From contig DDPO01000010.1 in NCBI GenBank assembly GCA_002342225.1, positions 5,484 through 47,121 of the forward strand: 41,638 nucleotides of DNA, read 5' to 3'. The notes under the pieces were generated by a model. The model worked only from the letters and a program-made list of their open reading frames with translations, ran no database searches and was not told where the DNA came from. This document shows, piece by piece, positions 37,174 through 41,638 of the stretch; position 1 is the first letter of the stretch, and each line of letters opens with the position of its first letter. The DNA comes from Bdellovibrionaceae bacterium UBA2466 (lineage in GTDB: Bacteria > Bdellovibrionota > FAC87 > UBA2466). Position numbers and translations under genes: made by a program.

Positions 37174-37538
37174 TGGTAAGGGGTTTAACGTTTTTGTGGG
37201 GTTGGTTCAATAAAAGTTTTGGGAGCAGCAGAAAAACCAAAATAAACGGCTAAGCGAGGGGTTGCTTAGCGAGAGGATTCCGGTTTCGGGGGTTTGTCAT
37301 TTCGGGTAGTTTCTGCTGCCCCCAAATTTTTAAGGCTCGATTCCGATTTCTGGGGACAACCTACTTAATTTCAATTATCCCCACAATAGAAGTGTAACCC
37401 GACGCGTTATGAGATTTCAATATACAATAAGTATACAGGCGGAGGTGAAAATCGAAAAAAAACAATAAAAGCAGTGCTTTATGTTGTTTTTTGGTTGGCC
37501 AATATGGCCTTAATTTGAGCTTAATTTCTTAGTTCTGG
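37174..37538. other. 365-base non-coding region between tsaB and the ferredoxin gene
   Basis: No credible gene is found here. The left half holds the inverted-repeat element 37218-37331. The right half has TGGGGA (37350-37355) with TCCCCA further on, a pair of near-palindromic ATATAC/GTATAC hexamers around 37425-37436, a GGAGG at 37440-37445, a run of eight A (37455-37462) and the 8-bp palindrome TTGGCCAA before the ferredoxin start. Divergent promoters for tsaB and the ferredoxin operon must lie here, but none has a clear -35/-10 pair. Confidence 0.6.
37218..37331 (+). ncRNA. Candidate structured RNA or miniature inverted-repeat element
   Basis: Arms TTTGGGAGCAGCAGAAA (37218-37234) and TTTCTGCTGCCCCCAAA (37310-37326) match in 16 of 17 positions as an inverted repeat. 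Inside lie a perfect 7-bp hairpin (GCTAAGC 37249-37255, GCTTAGC 37264-37270, eight-base loop) and a small CCG/CGG hairpin (37280-37289). Five T follow the right arm. This is consistent with a roughly 110-base folded RNA ending in a terminator-like T run, or with a small mobile element with terminal repeats. Strand and nature are not proven; it does not match a known RNA family that I recognise. Confidence 0.45.
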
Positions 37539-37844
37539 TTGGATAAGCTTTCAGCTGGTAAAAACGGGGCTGTGAGCGATCAGAATTTTGAAAAAGTAAA
37601 ATTAAAAGTAACTGACCGAGCGGGCGTTAAACACGAAATCACTGTTGAATCCGGGACCCAGCTTCGAGATGCCCTGATAAGACATCAATTATCTCCTTAT
37701 CCAGCACCCCGAATAAATTTGAACTGCAAGGGGTTAGGTATTTGTGGAACCTGTAAAGTGATTATTAGGGAGAACGCGGAAGATTGGGAAAAACGTTCAT
37801 GTCAAATTCAGTGCTTTCAGGATTTAGAATTAAGATTAAAATAG
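37539..37844 (+). CDS. Compact 2Fe-2S ferredoxin
   Basis: A 101-residue protein with a plant-type 2Fe-2S motif: Cys63, Cys69 and Cys72 in NCKGLGICGTC, and Cys88 in KRSCQIQC. The gap between the third and fourth ligand is only 15 residues, much shorter than in classic ferredoxins, so the domain is trimmed. The start is uncertain: TTG 37539 opens the frame, and GTG 37572 (GGGG just upstream) would remove eleven residues that look unconserved. It is followed after 25 bases by a PP2C phosphatase and then by a Rieske protein, so it likely heads a small redox/signalling operon. Confidence 0.82.
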   Translation: MDKLSAGKNGAVSDQNFEKVKLKVTDRAGVKHEITVESGTQLRDALIRHQLSPYPAPRINLNCKGLGICGTCKVIIRENAEDWEKRSCQIQCFQDLELRLK

Positions 37845-37869
37845 GGAACTACTCAATGAAGGAGTCAAA

Positions 37870-38538
37870 GTGAAGATAAAAGGTTTTGCACATTCCGTTG
37901 TGGGTGGGCGGGAGCAAAATGAAGATTCGTTTTTAATTGATGATTCGCAATATCTTTATGCTGTTGCTGATGGCATTGGTGGAGGACTTAAAGGTGAAGT
38001 CGCTTCTAAGATGGCTGTAGACGGATTGAGAGAAAGATGTGCTGGTTTTGATTCTCTCAAAGAGGTTTTTTTTTCCTTGCAGGCCGATATTCTTCAAGAG
38101 TCTTTGGATACATTAGGTGGTGCTCTGATGGGAACAACCCTTAGCTGTGTTCAAATTTCGAATGATAAAGCCACAATCTGTCATGTTGGGGATTCAAGGG
38201 TTTACTTTTTTGATGGTCATGTTTTGAGGCAGATGACTGAGGACCAAGAGATCTATGACGAACAGCTCAAAGGTACGGTTCTAAATTCTTACCTTGGAAT
38301 TGAATCGGATATTCATCCTCTGAGAGTTGTTCAAGAAACGATCTCCATTAACCCAGGGCAGAGTTTACTTTTAGCTAGTGACGGGCTGTTCAAACAGATG
38401 AGTGACATGAGAATCGTTAATCTTATTAGGGAACATGCCGAGAATCCCGAAAAATTAGTTCTTCAGCTATGTGAGGAAGCTTCTCATACTGAATATTCAG
38501 ATAATGTCACAGTCGTTTTTGTTCGGTTGTTGGAATAG
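37870..38538 (+). CDS. PP2C-family Ser/Thr protein phosphatase (copy 2)
   Basis: A 222-residue PPM phosphatase, shorter and more divergent than the copy at 30600-31316. Conserved motifs are REQNEDSF, VADGIGGGLKGEVAS, GTTLSC, VGDSRVYF, ASDGLF and SDNVTVVF, so the metal site looks intact. The middle region around EDQEIYDEQLKGT, which would carry substrate-recognition elements, departs from the usual form. The start is GTG 37870 with GGAG five bases upstream. It sits between two iron-sulfur protein genes with short gaps (25 and 9 bases). Confidence 0.92.
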   Translation: MKIKGFAHSVVGGREQNEDSFLIDDSQYLYAVADGIGGGLKGEVASKMAVDGLRERCAGFDSLKEVFFSLQADILQESLDTLGGALMGTTLSCVQISNDKATICHVGDSRVYFFDGHVLRQMTEDQEIYDEQLKGTVLNSYLGIESDIHPLRVVQETISINPGQSLLLASDGLFKQMSDMRIVNLIREHAENPEKLVLQLCEEASHTEYSDNVTVVFVRLLE

Positions 38539-38547
38539 GTTTTGATC

Positions 38548-38901
38548 ATGTTGGTTAAAGTTTCAAAAAAAAAATTTGAAGATCTTTCAGCCAAACCGTT
38601 CTCGGTAAAAATAAAAGGAAAAGTAGTTAAAGGGTTTGTTACAAAAAAAAATGGGCAATTCTATGCTTATTTGAATTTGTGTAAGCACCTTCCAGTAACT
38701 CTCGACTTGAACGATGGAAATTTTTTCACTTTTGATAAATCGCATCTGCAGTGTCATATGCATGGAGCTATGTATGAAGTTGAAACGGGCTTTTGTACGG
38801 CAGGCCCCTGTCAGGGTGCGAGGCTTGATAGTTTAACTTTTCAGGAAGATGAGAACAACTTGATCATCACGGTTCCGGAATCAGCGGCTGAGATCAAGTA
38901 A
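38548..38901 (+). CDS. Rieske-type 2Fe-2S protein
   Basis: A 117-residue soluble Rieske domain. Cluster ligands are Cys45 and His47 (LCKHLP) and Cys69 and His72 (QCHMHGAMY), the C-x-H / C-x2-H pattern. The first box lacks the usual H-x-x-G ending and the second is followed by two further Cys (83, 88). ATG 38548 is preferred over the open-frame TTG 38542 because AGG lies eight bases before it. No membrane helix or oxygenase domain is attached, so it should act as an electron carrier. Its stop is 13 bases before the next gene. Confidence 0.87.
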   Translation: MLVKVSKKKFEDLSAKPFSVKIKGKVVKGFVTKKNGQFYAYLNLCKHLPVTLDLNDGNFFTFDKSHLQCHMHGAMYEVETGFCTAGPCQGARLDSLTFQEDENNLIITVPESAAEIK

Positions 38902-38914
38902 AAGTGGGGAAGTA

Positions 38915-40081
38915 ATGGATACAAAAAAAATGAAATTCGGAACCCAACTTATTCATGGCGGAGAGCCTCATCCACTGATTGAAAGGGCAGTTACAATGCC
39001 CATTTTTCAGAGCAGCACTTACGAAATTGCAAACAACGGCTCTGGAGAAATAAATTATAATGACATTAAGTATGTACGTCTCAACAATACCCCTAATCAT
39101 ATAGCGCTCCATGAAAAAATTGCCCAAATTGAGCAAGGAGAATCGGCTCTTGTCAGTAGCTCGGGCATGGCTTCGATCACGTCAGCGTTGCTTGGGTTTG
39201 TAGGACCTGGGGAACACTTGATAGCTCAAGATAATCTTTATGGGGGAACGCTCCATTTTTTAAAGGAGTTTTTTCCAAAGCTCGGACGAGAGGTCACTTT
39301 TTTTCCGGCTGAGGAGATGCAAAATTTAAAACATGCACTGAAGAAAAACACTCGGGCCGTTTATGTAGAGTCGGTTTCAAATCCGTTACTTAAAGTTCCT
39401 GATCTTCAAGAAGTGGTTAAGTTTGCAAAAGAGCATAGTCTGCTTTCCATGATTGATAATACTTTTCCTTCCCCTTTTAATTTTAATCCCATTCCTTTCG
39501 GATTTGATGTTGTTTTGCATAGTGCGACTAAGTATTTAAATGGTCACTCTGATGTCGTTGCGGGAGCCATGGTTTCTACCAAAGAGAATGTCAGAAAAAT
39601 CATGCCGCTATTTAACCATTTGGGTGGATGCCTTGATCCCCACGCCTGTTTCCTTCTCCATCGTGGTTTAAAAACTTTAGGTGTGAGAGTGCGTTCGCAA
39701 AATGAGAGCGCTTTGAAAGTTGCAACGGCACTCAAAAATTGCAAAAAAGTGGCAAGGGCTATTTATCCGGGATTGCCAAATCATCCGGACCACGCAAGGG
39801 CTAAAGAGTGGTTTAAGGGTTTTGGAGGAATGGTTTCTTTTGAGTTCGATGGTACGGTCGAGCAGGCAGAGGCGGCACTTAAAAAACTTAGGATTCCCAG
39901 ATTGGCTCCGAGTTTAGGTGGTATTGAAAGTCTTTATGTAAGACCAGCAACTGCCTCGCATTCAGGTCTTTCAAGTGCCGAGCGGGAGAAACTCGGTATA
40001 AAAGATACTTTAGTCAGAGTTTCGATTGGACTTGAAGACTCGGATGATTTGGTAGAGGATTTCGTACAGGCATTAAATTAG
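38915..40081 (+). CDS. PLP-dependent transsulfuration enzyme (Cys/Met metabolism family)
   Basis: A 388-residue fold-type I enzyme of the cystathionine gamma-synthase / beta-lyase / gamma-lyase group. The PLP lysine is Lys206 in HSATKYLNGHSDVVAG. Tyr109 (NLYGGT) stacks on the cofactor and Asp181 (MIDNTF) contacts the pyridine nitrogen. SSSGMASI near residue 82 and the closing VRVSIGLEDSDDLVEDF are family blocks. The exact reaction cannot be told from motifs, so no symbol is given. GGGGAAG precedes the ATG. It is probably co-transcribed with the Rieske gene. Confidence 0.92.
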   Translation: MDTKKMKFGTQLIHGGEPHPLIERAVTMPIFQSSTYEIANNGSGEINYNDIKYVRLNNTPNHIALHEKIAQIEQGESALVSSSGMASITSALLGFVGPGEHLIAQDNLYGGTLHFLKEFFPKLGREVTFFPAEEMQNLKHALKKNTRAVYVESVSNPLLKVPDLQEVVKFAKEHSLLSMIDNTFPSPFNFNPIPFGFDVVLHSATKYLNGHSDVVAGAMVSTKENVRKIMPLFNHLGGCLDPHACFLLHRGLKTLGVRVRSQNESALKVATALKNCKKVARAIYPGLPNHPDHARAKEWFKGFGGMVSFEFDGTVEQAEAALKKLRIPRLAPSLGGIESLYVRPATASHSGLSSAEREKLGIKDTLVRVSIGLEDSDDLVEDFVQALN

Positions 40082-40125
40082 AATTTGCCTTATTCAAACT
40101 AACTCTCTAGCTTGGAGAATAAACT

Positions 40126-40653
40126 ATGATGAAAAAAAGTTTAGTCATTGCTGTGATGGCATTGATCTTTGGAGCAATCTCGATCGAGGCCGCTCCTGTT
40201 AAAACCGACAAGAAAAAAGAAACTAAAGGAGCTGGTATGCTAATTATTGAAACTTCTCATGGAACTATCGAAGCAGAATTGTTTCCCGATGTCGCACCCA
40301 AGACCGTTGCTCGAATTAAGGAATTGGCAGACAAAGGGTTTTACAATGGACTTACTTTTCACCGAGTTGTTCCAGGGTTTGTAGTTCAAGGTGGTGACCC
40401 CGTAGGAAATGGAACAGGTGGTTCTGGTAAAAATCTTCCCGCAGAGTTTAACGCTAAAAAACACGTTGAAGGAACTTTAGCGATGGCAAGAGCAATGGAT
40501 CCCAATTCCGCTGACAGCCAATTTTACATTTCTCTTGGAACGCATCCGCACTTAGACAACAACTACACTGTTTTTGGACATGTCACCAAAGGAATGGATG
40601 CTGTTAAGAAAATACAGGTCGGCGATAAAATGACCAAGGTCTACACGAAGTAG
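40126..40653 (+). CDS. Exported cyclophilin-type peptidyl-prolyl isomerase
   Basis: A 175-residue cyclophilin. Signal peptide SLVIAVMALIFGAISIEAA is followed by a Lys-rich linker (TDKKKETKG) and the compact domain (about 38-175). Active-site blocks FHRVVPGFVVQGGDP and ADSQFYI are present; the cyclosporin-binding tryptophan is replaced by His (THPHLDNNYTVFG), as in other bacterial cyclophilins. It joins the three parvulins upstream as a fourth envelope prolyl isomerase in this window. Its gene is followed by a converging unknown gene after 18 bases. Confidence 0.93.
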   Translation: MMKKSLVIAVMALIFGAISIEAAPVKTDKKKETKGAGMLIIETSHGTIEAELFPDVAPKTVARIKELADKGFYNGLTFHRVVPGFVVQGGDPVGNGTGGSGKNLPAEFNAKKHVEGTLAMARAMDPNSADSQFYISLGTHPHLDNNYTVFGHVTKGMDAVKKIQVGDKMTKVYTK

Positions 40654-40671
40654 AAGACAGTAAATAAAAAA

Positions 40672-40965
40672 TTAATCTAAAAGATGTGATGGCTTCTCCA
40701 AGTTGAACTTCTCAAGCAACTTGAAGAGGCCTTCCTCGTTTTCGGCGACAAGTTCGATGCACGGACAAATCCAAGTCCAATTGGTACCCTCTTTTTTAGC
40801 TGAAAATTGATAAATAGCTGCTCGAACTGGGCTAAAGTTAATTTCGACTGTGCGTTTTAAACCGTCCCCAGCTTTGGAGAGTCGGCTATCGAGATCAGAC
40901 ACTTCACGACGGATCTCACTAAGGTCACTGGAGTTCTTTCTTCTTATAATATAACGCATCGCCAT
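40672..40965 (-). CDS. Unknown 97-residue protein
   Basis: I do not recognise this protein. It begins MAMRYIIRRK and has a charged helix that may form a coiled coil (about 14-35), a strand-rich middle (VEINFSPVRAAIYQF), one close Cys pair (ICPCIE) and an acidic C-terminal helix. No signal peptide or membrane helix is seen. A second ATG lies at 40959. The codon pattern reads as a real gene, and a strong promoter is found on the same strand at 41018-41046, about 50 bases upstream, so it is probably expressed. It is divergent from the RNA-binding protein gene. Confidence 0.65.
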   Translation of the reverse strand: MAMRYIIRRKNSSDLSEIRREVSDLDSRLSKAGDGLKRTVEINFSPVRAAIYQFSAKKEGTNWTWICPCIELVAENEEGLFKLLEKFNLEKPSHLLD

Positions 40966-41017
40966 AGGTAACTGATATCCTTCTTACTTTCAAAAGACAA
41001 CGTACTTTAGGACCCCA

Positions 41018-41046
41018 TTTATACCCACGAAGTGACAAATTGACAA
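41018..41046 (-). promoter_or_regulatory. Sigma70-type promoter of the 97-residue protein gene
   Basis: Minus-strand TTGTCA (41046-41041) and TATAAA (41023-41018), each five of six consensus matches, with a 17-base spacer. Transcription would start near 41011, about 45 bases before the start codon. Confidence 0.65.
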
Positions 41047-41081
41047 AGAAAGAATTTAGTTTGGGCCTCGCCCTGTCTTGA

Positions 41082-41111
41082 TTGGATAAGGGTCCCATGG
41101 GATACTATAAA
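41082..41111 (+). promoter_or_regulatory. Promoter of the RRM protein gene with a palindrome in the spacer
   Basis: TTGGAT (41082-41087) and TATAAA (41106-41111) are separated by 18 bases. The perfect 10-bp palindrome TCCCATGGGA (41093-41102) lies between them, where a bound repressor would block polymerase. Start near 41118 would give a leader of about 155 bases. Confidence 0.5.
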
Positions 41112-41273
41112 GATAGACTAGTTGTATAGCTTCCAACCGTGAAAAGGCGAACCCACAGCTTCGAGGAATTATCAGTTTCCTTCCTTAGAAACTCCGTATG
41201 CTTGCCCTAAATTTAATTCAAAGCAGGCTTCAATTCCGCTTTTTCCCAATTTCTAATAAGAGGGGGTAAACCC
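41112..41273 (+). promoter_or_regulatory. Long 5' leader of the RRM protein gene
   Basis: These 162 bases hold no gene. One perfect 6-bp hairpin, AGTTTC with GAAACT around a pyrimidine-rich eight-base loop, lies near 41175-41195, and the hexamer AGCTTC occurs twice (near 41130 and 41159). AGAGGGGG close to 41260 is the ribosome site. A long leader is common for cold-induced RNA-binding proteins, but no named riboswitch was recognised. Confidence 0.4.
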
Positions 41274-41638
41274 ATGCCAAAAAAACTCTATGTCGGTAAC
41301 TTAAGCTATGAAGTTACCGAAGAAGAACTTTCTCAACTATTTAGCCAATGTGGACAGGTTTCAGGAGCTCGTATCATTAAGGATAAATTTTCGGGTCGCT
41401 CAAAGGGGTTTGGCTTTGTTGAAATGCCCAACGATGACGAGGCGACTCACGCTATCGATCGCATGAAGGGCTATGACCTCAAAGGGCGGCCCATCACTGT
41501 GGACGAGGCCAAAGAACGGCCTGAAGGAGTTGGCGGCGGTGGTGGTCGAAGGTTTGGTGGCGGAGGCGGCGGTGGTGGTGGTGGTCGAAGGTTTGGAAGC
41601 GGCGGTGGTGGTCGAAGATTTGGTGGCGGTGGTGGTGG
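41274..41638 (+). CDS. RRM-domain glycine-rich RNA-binding protein (3' end outside window)
   Basis: The first 121 codons of a small RNA-binding protein. The RRM spans about residues 3-80, with RNP2 LYVGNL and RNP1 KGFGFVEM. After a short linker (KERPEGVG) comes a low-complexity tail with three visible GGRRFGG units separated by Gly runs, resembling an RGG box. Proteins of this plan (RbpA-like) are cold-induced in cyanobacteria and occur in several other phyla. The start ATG 41274 has AGAGGGGG a few bases upstream. The gene is open at the window edge, so the tail length is unknown. Confidence 0.93.
   Translation, partial: MPKKLYVGNLSYEVTEEELSQLFSQCGQVSGARIIKDKFSGRSKGFGFVEMPNDDEATHAIDRMKGYDLKGRPITVDEAKERPEGVGGGGGRRFGGGGGGGGGGRRFGSGGGGRRFGGGGG
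41534..41638 (+). repeat. GGT/GGC-rich coding repeat of the RRM protein
   Basis: Short direct repeats of GGTGGTCGAAGGTTTGG-like units (three copies, the third with AGATTT) separated by GGC/GGT runs, encoding GGRRFGG modules. Such repeats change copy number readily by slippage, and they also make assembly errors likely at this window edge. Confidence 0.8.

Noticed and set aside
37217-37234. GGGAGCAGC as part of an SRP (4.5S) RNA
   Set aside because: The AGCAGC word is shared, but the GGAA tetraloop and the conserved internal loop order are missing.
37370-37384. TTATCCCCACA resembling a DnaA box near the gyrB-gyrA side of a chromosome
   Set aside because: It has two extra C compared with the 9-base DnaA box, stands alone, and is 36 kb from gyrB; no cluster of boxes or AT-rich unwinding element was seen.
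41140-41170. GTGAAAAGGCGAACCCAC in the RRM leader as a possible riboswitch core
   Set aside because: It loosely recalls GEMM (cyclic di-GMP) leaders, but the second conserved block and the pairing helices are absent.
41534-41638. Repeated GGTGGTCGAAGG units as a CRISPR-like array
   Set aside because: The units are in-frame with the RRM protein and encode Gly/Arg/Phe modules; there are no spacers.

Overview
The window reads as a chromosomal, gene-dense segment of a Gram-negative bacterium of the Bdellovibrionota / former deltaproteobacterial type. The reasons are indirect: an F0 a/c operon split from the F1 genes, several SurA/PpiC chaperones, lipoproteins and a beta-barrel protein that imply an outer membrane, a GldAFG-like ABC system, multiple PP2C phosphatases, a GYF-TPR membrane protein and a glycine-rich RRM protein. 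No phage, insertion sequence, CRISPR array, tRNA or rRNA was seen. Genes abut or overlap by 1-4 bases, and converging genes often share stop codons.

Layout. 1-3995: end of gyrB, gyrA, a BamD-like TPR lipoprotein whose start region contains an apparent frame break at a run of nine T, and atpZ. 3996-5294: a leader with two hairpins and a promoter, then atpB and atpE, closed by a strong terminator. 5299-12828, all minus strand: an SCO-family protein, three consecutive parvulin-type foldases, a phosphomannomutase/phosphoglucomutase and uvrA. 12962-15617: a GT4-like glycosyltransferase, an ISC-type ferredoxin (minus) and a beta-barrel-like protein. 15698-21305: a histidine kinase and NtrC-type regulator pair, ftsY with an N-terminal membrane helix, and a Na/Pi cotransporter with a PhoU-like tail. 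21393-25743: a 1026-residue GYF-membrane-TPR protein and serS. 25740-28356 (minus): a HEAT-repeat secreted protein and a subtilase. 28441-32390: nadK, a TldE/PmbA-like protein, a PP2C phosphatase and an M23 peptidase. 32387-33031 (minus): transaldolase. 33179-36472: a GldA-GldF-GldG-like ABC operon behind a near-consensus promoter. 36475-37173 (minus): tsaB. 37174-37538: a non-coding region with a 17-bp inverted repeat enclosing inner hairpins. 37539-40653: a compact 2Fe-2S ferredoxin, a second PP2C phosphatase, a Rieske protein, a transsulfuration PLP enzyme and an exported cyclophilin. 40672-41638: an unrecognised 97-residue protein (minus) divergent from an RRM glycine-rich RNA-binding protein that runs off the window.

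How the parts work together. Three themes recur. The first is envelope biogenesis: parvulins, BamD-like lipoprotein, cyclophilin, M23 peptidase and glycosyltransferase. The second is energy and redox: F0 genes, two ferredoxins, Rieske and SCO proteins. The third is signalling: the NtrC system and two PP2C phosphatases without a Ser/Thr kinase in the window. The least conventional items are the ferredoxin-PP2C-Rieske gene trio, the structured inverted-repeat element in front of it, the T9 frame break in the TPR lipoprotein, and the M23 gene whose conserved-looking N terminus lacks a normal start codon. All function calls come from reading the translations and motifs by eye; no database search was run.
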